Translations under genes and position numbers: made by a program | Shown: positions 15,734-26,300 of the stretch, in pieces | Layout of the letters: the number at the start of each line of letters is the position of its first letter | Position numbering within the stretch: position 1 is the first letter of the stretch | From: Achromobacter sp. MYb9 | GTDB taxonomy: Bacteria; Pseudomonadota; Gammaproteobacteria; Burkholderiales; Burkholderiaceae_B | Length of the DNA: 64,000 nt | Direction: 5' to 3' | NCBI RefSeq assembly: GCF_002975275.1 | Contig: NZ_PCOQ01000029.1 | Location: 1-64,000 of the forward strand | Notes under the pieces: generated by a model | Databases searched by the model: none | What the model was told of the DNA's origin: nothing | Seen by the model: only the letters and a program-made list of their open reading frames with translations

Positions 15734-16654
15734 ATGAATGGATCGTTGCTGTTGTCGCAATTGCTGAATGGCCTGCAACTGGGTGCGTTGCTGTTCCTGA
15801 TGTCGTCGGGGCTGACCCTGATCTTCGGCATCATGAATTTCATCAACCTGGCGCACGGTTCCCTATACATGATCGGCGCCTTCCTGGGGGCCACGGCCTA
15901 TAACGCCAGCGGCTCGTTCGCGTTCTCGATCCTGGCCGCCGTGGCGGGAAGCGCGTTCGTCGGCGTGGTGCTTGAACGGCTGATCGCGCGGCCGCTGTAC
16001 CGGCACGACCATCTGTACCAGGTGCTGGCCACGTTCGGGTTGATGATGTTCTTCAATGAGCTGGCTTCGGTCATCTGGGGCAGCCGGCCGTACTACGCCG
16101 CGATCCCGCAGGGGCTGGAGGGCGCCGTCAGCCTGTTCGGCAGCGATTATCCGGTGTACCGGCTGATGATCATCGGCATCGGCGCGCTGGTGGCCGTGGG
16201 GGCGTGGTTTCTGATTCAGCGCACGCGCTTCGGCATGCTGATCCGCGCCGGGGCCAGCAACGCGCCCATCGCCAGCGTGCTGGGCGCCAATGTCGATCTG
16301 TTGAAAACGCTGCTGTTTCTGCTGGGGTCGGTGCTGGCCGGCGTGGCGGGCGCGCTGGCGGGGCCGATCCTGTCGGTGCAGTCGGGCATGGGCGAACCGG
16401 TGTTGATCCTGGCGTTGGTGGTGATCGTGGTGGGCGGCATCGGTTCGGTGCGCGGCACGCTGATCGCCGCGTTGCTGATTGCGATGATCGACACGCTGGG
16501 ACGCGCCTTCCTGCCGGACCTGCTGCGCGCCGTGTTCGACGCGCCGGTCGCCAATGCGGTCGGGCCGGCGCTGGCGTCGATGCTGATCTACGTACTCATG
16601 GCCGTGGTGCTGGCGGTCCGCCCGCAAGGCCTGGTCTTTTCGGCGCGCCGCTAA
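15734..16654 (+). CDS. Liv-type ABC transporter permease (LivH-like)
   Basis: 306 residues, ATG with GGGAGA upstream. It shows the LivH pattern: NGLQLGALLFLMSSGLTLIFGIMNFINLAHGSLYMIGAF at the start, about eight hydrophobic segments, and the cytoplasmic coupling-region motif ASNAPIASVLGANVD followed by VVIVVGGIGSVRGTL. Forms the membrane channel with the LivM-like partner encoded next. Located in the inner membrane. Confidence 0.93.
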   Translation: MNGSLLLSQLLNGLQLGALLFLMSSGLTLIFGIMNFINLAHGSLYMIGAFLGATAYNASGSFAFSILAAVAGSAFVGVVLERLIARPLYRHDHLYQVLATFGLMMFFNELASVIWGSRPYYAAIPQGLEGAVSLFGSDYPVYRLMIIGIGALVAVGAWFLIQRTRFGMLIRAGASNAPIASVLGANVDLLKTLLFLLGSVLAGVAGALAGPILSVQSGMGEPVLILALVVIVVGGIGSVRGTLIAALLIAMIDTLGRAFLPDLLRAVFDAPVANAVGPALASMLIYVLMAVVLAVRPQGLVFSARR

Positions 16655-16685
16655 GCTGCGCGCCACTGCACAGGGGCAATCGATC

Positions 16686-17695
16686 ATGCAAGAACCTATT
16701 GGCCGGCGCTGGGCGCTGCCGCTGCTGTTTCTGGTCCTGGCCGCCGTTCCGTTCGTGGCGCAGTGGCTGGGCGAACCCTTTTACGTGACGCTGGGCGCAC
16801 GCATCCTGATCTACGCGCTGGCGGCGCTGGCGCTGAACCTGGTGCTGGGCTTTGCCGGCCTGGTGAGCTTCGGCCACGCCATGTTCCTGGGCCTGGGCTG
16901 TTACGCGGTGGGCATCCTGAGCTTCTACGGCATCGGCAATGGCTGGGTGCAGTTGGCCGTTTGCATCGGGGTCTGCGCGCTGGTCGCCCTGGTGGTCGGG
17001 ACGGTGTGCCTGCGTACTTCGGGCATCGGTTTCATCATGATCACGCTGGCCTTTGCGCAGATGTTCTATTTCCTGGCGGTCAGCCTGCGCGAGTACGGCG
17101 GCGACGACGGACTGAACATCTATGAGGCCAGCGCATTCGGTCTGTTCGACCTGGACGGCAGCCAGCCCGTGTATTGGGCGGCCTGGGCGCTGCTGCTGGC
17201 GGCCAGCCTGGCGATGCTGCGATTGCGGCGATCGCCTTTCGGCATGATCCTGCGGGCCACGCACGCCAATCCGCGGCGGGTCGACGCGCTGGGCTATTCG
17301 GTGTTCGGCGTGCGGCTGGCGGCCTATGTGGCCTCGGGCGTGCTGACGGGCATCGCGGGCCTGCTGCTGGCCAACCTGACCGCGTTCGCGTCGCCCAGCT
17401 ACATGTCGTGGCCGGTGTCCGGCGAACTGATCGTCATGGTGGTGATCGGAGGCCTGGGCAATGTACTGGGCCCGATCTTCGGCGCGGTGGCGTACCTGCT
17501 GCTGGAAGAGGCCTTCAAGAGCGTGACCCAGCATTGGATGCTGCTGATGGGGCCGGTGGTGGTGGTGATCGCGATGCTGGCCCGGGGCGGTTACGGCCGG
17601 TCGCTGGCGTGGCTGCGGCCGCGGCGCCGCGCGCAGCCAGCGCTGGTCATGGAAGCCCAGGCCCCGGCCCAGATCAAGATCCACGAGGCCTCGGT

Positions 17696-17699
<4 letters not shown>
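16686..17699 (+). CDS. Liv-type ABC transporter permease (LivM-like)
   Basis: 337 residues. LivM hallmarks are present: LALNLVLGFAGLVSFGHAMFLGLGCYAVG, LRTSGIGFIMITLAFAQM, the coupling helix region AFGMILRATHANPRRVDALGYSVFG-like segment, and VIGGLGNVLGPIFGAV. Eight to ten membrane helices are expected. It overlaps the ATPase gene downstream by ATGA, so the permease and first ATPase are translationally coupled. The C-terminal tail is unusually rich in Arg, Pro and Ala. Confidence 0.92.
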
Positions 17700-18469
<770 letters not shown>

Positions 18470-18481
18470 AGGAGAGCCGCG

Positions 18482-19180
18482 ATGTTGACGATACGCGGAT
18501 TGACGGCGGGCTACGGCCACTGCCAGGCGCTGTTCGGCGTGGACCTGGACGTCGGGCAAGGCGAAGTGGTGGGCCTGATCGGCCGCAATGGCATGGGCCG
18601 CAGCACGGTCATCAAATGCCTGTTTGGCCTGCTGCCCGCCAGCCAGGGCAGCATTCAGTACGGCGACCGGTCGTTGCGCGGCATGGCGCCGTACCGGATC
18701 GGGCGGCTGGGCTTGTCGCTGGTGCCGGAAGGGCGCCAGATCTTTCCCACGCTTACCGTCGAAGAGAATCTGGTGGCCACCGCCAGCGGCCGGGGGCGTG
18801 CGCCGGCCTGGACGCTGTCCCGCGTCTACGCGCTGTTTCCCCGGTTGCAGGAACGGCGCACCAATCTGGGCACCCAGCTGTCGGGCGGCGAACAGCAGAT
18901 GCTGGCGCTGGGACGCGCGCTGATGACCAACCCCAGCCTGCTGGTGCTGGACGAAGCCACCGAAGGCCTGGCGCCCGTCGTGCGGGCCGAGATCTGGCGC
19001 GTGCTGGCGCAACTGAAAGCCGAAGGGCTGTCGATGATCGTGGTGGACAAGAACACCACGGCGCTGCTGCGCCTGTCCGACCGGAACGTCATTCTGGACA
19101 AAGGCGCCACGGCGTGGCGCGGCAGTTCGGCGGAATTGTCCGCGCGGCCCGATCTGGTGGCCGCTTATGTGGGAGTCTGA
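18482..19180 (+). CDS. Liv-type ABC transporter ATPase (LivF-like) with Arg in Walker A
   Basis: 232 residues; AAGGAG ribosome site. LivF character is clear: SLVPEGRQIFPTLTVEENL, signature LSGGEQQMLALGRAL, Walker B LLVLDEATEGLAP and the LivF-type H-loop VVDKNTTALL. The Walker A motif reads GRNGMGRSTV, so the phosphate-binding lysine is arginine (codon CGC at about residue 41). The remaining motifs are intact. It could still work if the LivG partner provides the main hydrolysing site, or the substitution may be normal for this branch. It ends just before the SDR gene. Confidence 0.9.
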   Translation: MLTIRGLTAGYGHCQALFGVDLDVGQGEVVGLIGRNGMGRSTVIKCLFGLLPASQGSIQYGDRSLRGMAPYRIGRLGLSLVPEGRQIFPTLTVEENLVATASGRGRAPAWTLSRVYALFPRLQERRTNLGTQLSGGEQQMLALGRALMTNPSLLVLDEATEGLAPVVRAEIWRVLAQLKAEGLSMIVVDKNTTALLRLSDRNVILDKGATAWRGSSAELSARPDLVAAYVGV

Positions 19181-19181
19181 A

Positions 19182-19952
19182 ATGAAACTGCGGGACAAGG
19201 TGGCGCTGGTGACCGGCGCGGCGGGCGGCATCGGGCTGGCGATTGCGCGGCGGTTCGTGGCCGAGGGCGCCTACGTGCTGCTGGCCGACCGCAAAACCGC
19301 CGAACTGACGGCGGCCGCGCGCGCCCTGGGTGAACGCGCGGCGGCAAGCGTGGCCGACGTGACCGATCCGGCCGCGGCCCAGGCGCTGGCGGACGATTGC
19401 GTGACGCGCTGGGGCGGCCTGGACATCTGCGTCTGCAATGCCGGCGTCATCCGCGCGGCGGATTTCCTGGACCTGACGCTTGAAGACCTGGATGCCGTCA
19501 TGAACGTCAATGTGCGCGGCACCTTCCTGGTGGCCCAGGCCGCGGCGCGTGCGATGGTGGCGGGCGGCCGGCGCAATGGCGCGATCGTGACGCTGTCGTC
19601 GATGACTGCAGAGCTGGCCATGCCGGACCAATTGGCGTACGGGGCCAGCAAGGGCGCTGTCCGGCAGATGACGAAATCGATGGCCTTGTCGCTGGCGCCC
19701 CACGGCATTCGGGTGAACGCCATCGGGCCCGGCAGCATCGACACCGAGATCCTGGCAACGATCACCAGCGACCCCGTCGCCCGGCGCACCGTCTTGTCCC
19801 GGATTCCGATGCAGCGCCTGGGGCAGACGGACGAAGTGGCGAAGGTGGCCGTGTTCCTGGCGGGCGACGACGCCAGCTACGTCACCGGGCAGACGGTGTA
19901 CGTCGACGGGGGGCGGCTGGCGCTGAACTATACGGTCGCCGTGCCGGATTAA
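19182..19952 (+). CDS. short-chain dehydrogenase/reductase (SDR)
   Basis: 256 residues from the ATG at 19182, which has GGGAG 6 bases upstream; an ATG five codons earlier overlaps the LivF stop. Motifs: TGAAGGIG, CNAGVI, a serine in VTLSSMTAELAMPDQL, YGASKGAV and IGPGSIDTEI. It is probably a cis-dihydrodiol or hydroxy-acid dehydrogenase of the aromatic pathway encoded by this operon: an NAD-dependent SDR rearomatising a dihydrodiol would supply the diol for the extradiol dioxygenase (inference). It is the last gene of the operon and its 3' end overlaps the LysR remnant antisense. Confidence 0.9.
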   Translation: MKLRDKVALVTGAAGGIGLAIARRFVAEGAYVLLADRKTAELTAAARALGERAAASVADVTDPAAAQALADDCVTRWGGLDICVCNAGVIRAADFLDLTLEDLDAVMNVNVRGTFLVAQAAARAMVAGGRRNGAIVTLSSMTAELAMPDQLAYGASKGAVRQMTKSMALSLAPHGIRVNAIGPGSIDTEILATITSDPVARRTVLSRIPMQRLGQTDEVAKVAVFLAGDDASYVTGQTVYVDGGRLALNYTVAVPD

Positions 19953-20571
19953 CCGCCGCGAATCCCGCCCAGCATTGCTGCGTGAAGGCGTACAGCGCGT
20001 CTTGCGCCGTCAGGGGCGTCCGCCCCGCCAGGCGCGCCAGCACGTAGTGGCCCTGTCGCTGCCGGTCGGGCGGAATCGGCACTTCCACCAGTTTGCCGGC
20101 GGCCTGTTCATGGCGGGTGACGCAGATTACGCCCAGCAGCAGCGTGTCGGTATGCAACGCCAGGTCCACCAGCGGGTCCAGGTTCTCGCAGCGCGTCGTC
20201 ACCATCGATTCCGGCGCGCCGCCCGGGCCCAACGTTTCGGCCAACCGCAGCGAGACCTCGGGGCTGAGGGTGCTGGATGCCACCGGATACTGGCGGATCT
20301 GTTCGATGCCGACTCGCTTGTGCGCCAGAATGGGATGGCCCTTGCGGCACACCATGCCGGCGCGCAACGGCGCGAGCGGACGCGTGTCGATATCGGTCGC
20401 GTCGTACAGCATGCGCGCGTCGCAGACCATCGCGTCGATGTGTTCGCCGCGCAGCATCTCGAGCAGCGCCGCGGTCGCGCCCAGTTCGATCCCCACGCGC
20501 ACCTGGGGATGATTGGCCGCCATGTGGGTCAGGAAAGGCGACAGCAGCAGGGACGCCGGCGTGAAGCGCAT
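19882..20571 (-). pseudogene. LysR-family effector domain without its HTH (probable gene remnant)
   Basis: The 229-residue frame starts directly with the beginning of a LysR substrate-binding domain (RFTPASLLLSPFLTHMAANHPQVRVGIELG) and keeps the whole domain to about residue 205 (ALYAFTQQCW). The 80-residue N-terminal winged HTH is absent: an in-frame TAA lies 10 codons upstream and the 140 bp before it contain no HTH in any frame I could read. The C-terminus also runs 71 bp antisense into the SDR gene with a low-complexity, Arg/Pro-rich tail, as if the natural stop was lost. I read it as a deletion remnant of the regulator of the penicillin acylase or the Liv operon. Confidence 0.65.
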
Positions 20572-20592
20572 GAAATCTATGAAATAAATGCA

Positions 20593-20622
20593 TTGGAATT
20601 ATAGTTTGGCGCTTCGTATCAT
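20593..20622 (+). promoter_or_regulatory. promoter of the penicillin acylase gene
   Basis: TTGGAA (20593-20598), 18-base spacer, TATCAT (20617-20622), about 90 bases before the ATG. The AT-rich stretch just upstream contains repeated ATGAAAT/ATGCATT elements of the kind bound by LysR proteins, but the adjacent LysR gene is headless. Confidence 0.45.
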
Positions 20623-20711
20623 GGTCCGTAGACGGTGCCCGCAAGAGGCGCCGCGCCCCGCGCCCGGGACTTGCAACGCGGCGCGGTCCATAGAAACGGA
20701 GACAGATTCAC

Positions 20712-23309
20712 ATGAAGCAGCATTTGTTGTCGGCCGCCATCCTGGCGGTCTGCGCCGGCGCGGGCGTCGCCCACGCCCAACCCCAACCCCAACCCCAACC
20801 CGCCTCGGCCGCACCTGCCCGCGAAGAGGTCCGCGCACCGCGCGCGGCCAGCGGACAGGTCACGATCCGGCGCGACGAATACGGCATGCCCCACGTTTAT
20901 GCCGGTACCGTGTACGGCCTCTTTTACGGGTATGGGTACGCCGTCGCGCAGGACCGCCTGTTCCAGATGGAGATGGCGCGCCGCAGTACCCAGGGCCGGG
21001 TGGCCGAAGTGCTGGGCGAAAAGATGGTGGCATTCGACAAGTCGATCCGAGGCAATTTCTCGCCTGAACGCATCCAGCGCCAGCTGGCCGCGCTGCCGGC
21101 CTCCGAACGCCAGATCCTGGACGGCTACGCAGCGGGTATGAATGCCTGGATCGCGCAGATACGCGACAGGCCGGGCAGCCTGATGCCTAAGGAATTCAAC
21201 GACTTGCAATTCCAGCCGTCCGACTGGACGCCCTACGATGTGGCGATGGTCTTCGTGGGCACCATGGCTAACCGGTTTTCGGACGCCAACAGCGAGGTCG
21301 ATAACCTGGCGCTGCTGACCGCGCTGAAGGACAAGCATGGCGACGCGCGCGCCATGCAGATATTCAACCAGTTGCGCTGGATGACCGACAGCCGGGCGCC
21401 CACGACGGTGCCCGAGGAAGAGGGCGTGTACCCGCCCGGCACGGACGCTGCGGCGCGCGGCCCCGCAAAACTGTCCTACGCGTTGCCGCGCTATGACGGC
21501 ACGCCGCCGATGCTGGAACGCGTGGCGCGCGACCCGCAAACGCGCGGCGTGCTGGACGAGGCGCCTGCCGATGCCCGGGCGCGCGTGCTGGCGCAGTTCG
21601 CGGAATCGGGCCAGCCCGGTATCGCCGGCTTTCCCACCACCAGCAACATGTGGATCGTGGGCCGCGACCACGCCAAGGACGCGCGCTCGATCCTCTTGAA
21701 TGGCCCGCAGTTCGGCTGGTGGAATCCCGCCTACACCTATGGCATCGGCCTGCATGGCGCGGGTTTCGATGTGGTGGGCAATACGCCCTTTGCCTATCCC
21801 AGTATCTTGTTCGGCCACAACGCGCACGTCACCTGGGGTTCGACGGCGGGCTTTGGCGACGACGTGGACATCTATGCCGAAAAGCTCGATCCGGCCGACC
21901 GCACGCGGTACTTTCACAATGGCGAGTGGAAGACGATGGAAAAGCGCACCGAGCTGATTGCGGTCAAGGGCGGTGAGCCGGTCCTGATGGACGTCTACCG
22001 CACCGTGCACGGCATTGTCACCAAGTTCGACGACACGCAGCATGTGGCCTATGCCAAGGCACGCGCCTGGGAGGGCTACGAACTGCAATCGCTGGTGGCC
22101 TGGACGCACAAGACGCAATCGCGCAACTGGGACCAATGGAAGCAGCAGGCCGCGCGCCATGCGCTGACCATCAACTGGTATTACGCCGATGACCGCGGCA
22201 ACATCGGCTACGCACACACGGGCTTCTATCCCAAGCGCAGGCCGGGGCACGATCCACGCCTGCCCGTGCCTGGTACGGGGGAAATGGACTGGGACGGCAT
22301 GCTGCCGTTCGCGACCAATCCGCAGGTGTACAACCCGCGCCAGGGCTTCATCGCCAACTGGAACAACCAGCCCATGCGCGGCTATCCTTCCACCGACCTG
22401 TTCGCGATCGTCTGGGGCCAGGCCGACCGCTACGCCGAGATCGAGACGCGCCTGAAAGCCATGACCGCCAACGGCGGAAAAGTCAGCCCGCAACAGATGT
22501 GGGACCTGATCCGCACCACCAGCTATGCCGACGTCAATCGCCGCCATTTCCTGCCGTTCCTGCAGCAGGCGGTAGCGGGGCTGCCCGCGGATGATCCCCG
22601 GGCGAAGCTGGTCGCGGGCCTGCAATCGTGGGACGGGATGGGCACCAGCGACAAGCGGCCGGGGTTCTATGACAATGCCGGCCCGGCGGTGATGGACGCA
22701 TGGCTGCGCGCCATGCTGAAGGCGACGCTGGCCGACGAGATGCCGGCCGACTTCTTCAAGTGGTACAGCGCCACGGGCTACCCTACGCCGGCCGCGCCCG
22801 CGACCGGCTCGGTCAACCTGACCGTCGGCGTCAAGGTGCTGTTCAATGCGCTGGCTGGCCCAAGCGCCGGGGTGCCACAGCAATACGACTTCTTCAATGG
22901 GCGCCGCCCGCAAGCCGTCAGCCTGGCCGCCCTGGACGAGGCCGTGGCCGTGTTGCAGAAGGCGTATGGTCCGGACCCCGCCGCGTGGCGCATCCCCGCG
23001 CCGCCGATGGTGTTCGCGCCCAAGAACTTCCTGGGCGTGCCGCAGGCGGACGGCAAGGCGGTGCTGAGTTATCCGGCCACCCAGAACCGCGGCACCGAAA
23101 ACAACATGACGGTGTTCGACGGCCAGGGCGTGCGTGCCGTGGACGTGGTCGCGCCGGGACAAAGCGGTTTCGTCGCCCCGGACGGCACGCCGTCCGTCCA
23201 CGCCGGGGACCAGTTCGACCTGTACAACCGTTTCGGCAACAAGCGCGTCTGGTTCACCGACGCAGAGGTACGCGCCAACGCTAAGTCGGTAGAGACGTTG
23301 CGCTATTGA
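20712..23309 (+). CDS. pac: penicillin G acylase (Ntn-hydrolase precursor)
   Basis: 865 residues. Signal peptide (cleavage after AHA at 22), then an alpha chain with YAVAQDRLFQMEMARR, a spacer, and an autoprocessing site at TT-SNMWIVG where S311 becomes the N-terminal nucleophile of a 555-residue beta chain. NGPQFGWWNPAYTYGIGLHG and VTWGSTAGFGDDVDIYAE follow the E. coli/Kluyvera enzyme almost word for word, and NWNNQP holds the expected oxyanion asparagine. The mature periplasmic heterodimer hydrolyses phenylacetyl amides such as benzylpenicillin; in nature it may release phenylacetic acid from amides. GGAG precedes the ATG. Its last 29 bases overlap tail to tail with the fused ABC exporter gene. 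Confidence 0.93.
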   Translation: MKQHLLSAAILAVCAGAGVAHAQPQPQPQPASAAPAREEVRAPRAASGQVTIRRDEYGMPHVYAGTVYGLFYGYGYAVAQDRLFQMEMARRSTQGRVAEVLGEKMVAFDKSIRGNFSPERIQRQLAALPASERQILDGYAAGMNAWIAQIRDRPGSLMPKEFNDLQFQPSDWTPYDVAMVFVGTMANRFSDANSEVDNLALLTALKDKHGDARAMQIFNQLRWMTDSRAPTTVPEEEGVYPPGTDAAARGPAKLSYALPRYDGTPPMLERVARDPQTRGVLDEAPADARARVLAQFAESGQPGIAGFPTTSNMWIVGRDHAKDARSILLNGPQFGWWNPAYTYGIGLHGAGFDVVGNTPFAYPSILFGHNAHVTWGSTAGFGDDVDIYAEKLDPADRTRYFHNGEWKTMEKRTELIAVKGGEPVLMDVYRTVHGIVTKFDDTQHVAYAKARAWEGYELQSLVAWTHKTQSRNWDQWKQQAARHALTINWYYADDRGNIGYAHTGFYPKRRPGHDPRLPVPGTGEMDWDGMLPFATNPQVYNPRQGFIANWNNQPMRGYPSTDLFAIVWGQADRYAEIETRLKAMTANGGKVSPQQMWDLIRTTSYADVNRRHFLPFLQQAVAGLPADDPRAKLVAGLQSWDGMGTSDKRPGFYDNAGPAVMDAWLRAMLKATLADEMPADFFKWYSATGYPTPAAPATGSVNLTVGVKVLFNALAGPSAGVPQQYDFFNGRRPQAVSLAALDEAVAVLQKAYGPDPAAWRIPAPPMVFAPKNFLGVPQADGKAVLSYPATQNRGTENNMTVFDGQGVRAVDVVAPGQSGFVAPDGTPSVHAGDQFDLYNRFGNKRVWFTDAEVRANAKSVETLRY
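20776..20799 (+). repeat. four tandem CCCAAC hexanucleotides in the acylase precursor
   Basis: CCCAAC occurs four times in a row and encodes a QP-repeat just after the signal peptide cleavage site. Slippage would add or remove QP dipeptides without breaking the frame. Confidence 0.8.
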
Positions 23310-26300
23310 CCGCGTAGCCGCCCTGGTGGCTGGCCAGGCGCGCGTAGGCCCCTTGCTTTCTCAGCAACTGGTCATGCGTGCCGGCCTCCGCCAAGGTGCC
23401 GCGATCCAGCACCAGGATCAGGTCGGCGTCGCGAATCGTGGACAGCCGGTGCGCGATCACGAGCGTGGTGCGATGGCGCATGAGGGTGTCCAGCGCGCCG
23501 CGTACCTGCATCTCGGATAAGGTGTCCAGATGCGAGGTGGCCTCGTCCAGGATCAGGACCGGCGCATTCTTCAGGAAGGCCCGGGCGATCGAGATGCGCT
23601 GGCGTTGCCCGCCCGACAACTGCACGCCGCGTTCGCCGACGGGGGTGGCCAGGCCTTCGGGCAGCGCGCGCACGAAGTCCGTCAGGGCCGCCTGGTCCAG
23701 CGCGCGGGCCAGGTCGTCGGGCGTGGCTTCGGGACGCGCCAGCCGGATATTGCCTTCCAGTGTGTCGTTGAACAGATAGGTGTCCTGGGTGACCAGCGCC
23801 ACGCGTTCGCGCAGGCCGTCCAATTGCAGTTGGCGCACGTCGACGCCGTCCAGCCTCACGACGCCCTGGCGCGGGTCCCAGAAGCGCAGCAGCAGGCTGG
23901 CAACCGTGCTCTTGCCCGCGCCGGACGCGCCCACCACCGCGACCGTGGCGCCGGCGGGCGCCTTGAAGCTCAGGTCTTTCAGCGTATCTTCCTGCTTGCC
24001 CGGATAGGCGAAGCTGACATGTTCGAACGCCAGTGACAGGCCGTGCGTCGCCACCGGCGGCGCCAGCGGACCGTCGGTGACGGGTTCCGGTTCGTTGGCG
24101 ACCACGTGCAGGCGGCGGGTGGCGGCGATGGTGTCGGCCAGTTGCCGGCTGACCTGCGAGATTTCCGAGACGGGCAGGAAGGTCGCCAGCGCGACCAGCA
24201 CCAGCAGGGGCAGCATGCTGGCCGACAACGTGCCGGCCGACACCTGCAATGCGCCGACGACAGCCACCGCCAGGCCGCCCAGTCCCATCGCCACTTCGAA
24301 CCATGCGGTCTGACGGGACAGGTCGCGCAGGATATCCAGGCGGCGGATGCGGTAGTGGTCGGCGACTTTCAGGAACTGGTCGCGCCGGCGGCCCGTGGCC
24401 TGGAACGCCGTCAGGTCGGCCAGGCCCTGGATGGTGTCGGTGGTGTGGGCGCTCATTTCGCCCAGGGCGTGGCGGGCCTTGTCGCCCAGCGCGTCGATGT
24501 GGCGGCGGCCGCGCACCGGCGATACCAGGGCATAGGCCAGGAAGGGCAGCAGCGCCAACGCCACCGGCCAGCTGTATACGCCCAGGAAACCCAGCACCGA
24601 CAGCGGCACCAGCACCGACACGATGGCGGGTGCGATGGTGTGCGCATAGAAATACTCGACCATCTCGACGTCTTGCGTCGCCAGTGCCACCAGGTCGCCG
24701 GACCGGCGTTGCAGCAGGTAGGCGGGCGCCAGGCGTTCCAGCTTGTCGTAAAGCTTGACCCGCATGTCGGCCAGCAGCTGGTATGCCATGGCATGCGCCA
24801 GCCACGATTCCAGCCAGTGGAACAGCGCGGCCAGCGGCGCGGCGATCAATAGCCCGACGATCAGCCCGGAAGTCTCTCGGCCGTCGCGGATGGCGGCCAC
24901 GATCAATGCGCTGAACACGCCCACGCCGATGAACGCCGCCACGCGGGCCACGCCCAGCAGGATGGTTGCGGCGAGCGTGCCGCGCCAGGGCCGCACCACC
25001 GACAGCAGCGTGCCCAGCGTGGCGCGCCAGCCGACGTGCTCCGCATCTTCGTCCAGCGAGCGCAGGGCGGGGCCTTGCTTGTCGTCCAGGTTGGCGTCGG
25101 GCGCGTCCGCCGGTTGCGCGGCGGAAATCGGGTTGCCCGCGGCGGACGGCAAGCCGGCCGACGGGTTCAGGTGCGCGGCCGCCTGCTCGTGCATCAGGCG
25201 GTAGTACAGCCCGCGTTGCGCCATGAGCTCGGCATGCGGGCCCGCTTCCACGACGCGGCCCTGGTCCAGCACCAGGCTGCGGTCGGCGCCGATCACGCTG
25301 GCCAGGCGATGGGCCAGGATCAGCGTGGTGCGGCCCGCCATCAGGCGGTCCAGCGCCTGCTGGATCAGGGCTTCGTTTTCGGTGTCCACCGACGACAGCG
25401 CTTCGTCCAGGATCAGGATGGGCGCGTCGCGCAGCAGCGCGCGGGCGATCGCCACGCGCTGGCGCTGGCCGCCCGACAGTTGCAGGCCGCGTTCGCCAAT
25501 GCGGGTGGCGTAGCCGTCTGGCAGCGCCATGATGAAGTCGTCGATATTGGCGGCGCGGGCCGCCGCGCGCACCTGTTCATGGGTGGCGTCGGGGCGCCCC
25601 AGACGCAGGTTGTCGTCGATGGTGCCGTGAAACAGCGTGATGTCCTGGCTGACCAGCGCGATGTGCGACAGGAGCGTCTGCGTGTCCAGCGTGTTCACAT
25701 CATGGCCGCCGACGCGGATGCTGCCCGACTGAGGCACGCCTTCGCGCAGCAGCAAGCGCACGATGGTGGACTTGCCCGCGCCGCTGGGGCCGACGATGCC
25801 CACGCGTTCACCGGCCGCAATGCGAAACGCCAGCCCTTGGTGGGCGGGGCGCTCAGGCGTGTACGAGAACGCCACATCGTCGAATTCGATGGTGGGCGCC
25901 AGCCGGGCGGGCGCGGCGCTTGCGGCGCCGGTGTCCGGCACCGGCGTCAACGGCTTCGCATCCATCAGCGCGTGGATGCTGACGGCGGCGGATTGGCCCA
26001 GCATGCCGCGGTGCAAGACCGACCGCAGGTCGCGCAAGGGGCGGAAGATCTCCGTGCCCGCCATCAGCACGATCAGCAGGGCTTCGACGCTCATGTCGCC
26101 GGCAGCGACGCGCCAGGCGCCCAGCGTCAGGGCCAGCGCCGCGCCCAACGCCACGCCCAGGTCGCTGATGCCACGCGTCAGCAGGCTGACCGACAGCACC
26201 CAGAAGGTGTTGTCCGACAGGCTGCGCGCGCGTGCGGCCAGACGCTGGCCCCAGGCCTTGCCCTGGCCATACGACTTCAGGGTAGGCAAGCCTTGCACCG

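Noticed and set aside
13162-15894. A 910-codon minus-strand open frame over the ALDH and Liv genes
   Set aside because: Low-complexity antisense frame; the plus strand holds conserved ALDH and ABC receptor motifs.
20619-23201. An 860-codon minus-strand frame opposite the penicillin acylase
   Set aside because: Shadow frame with no domain; the acylase frame is unmistakable.
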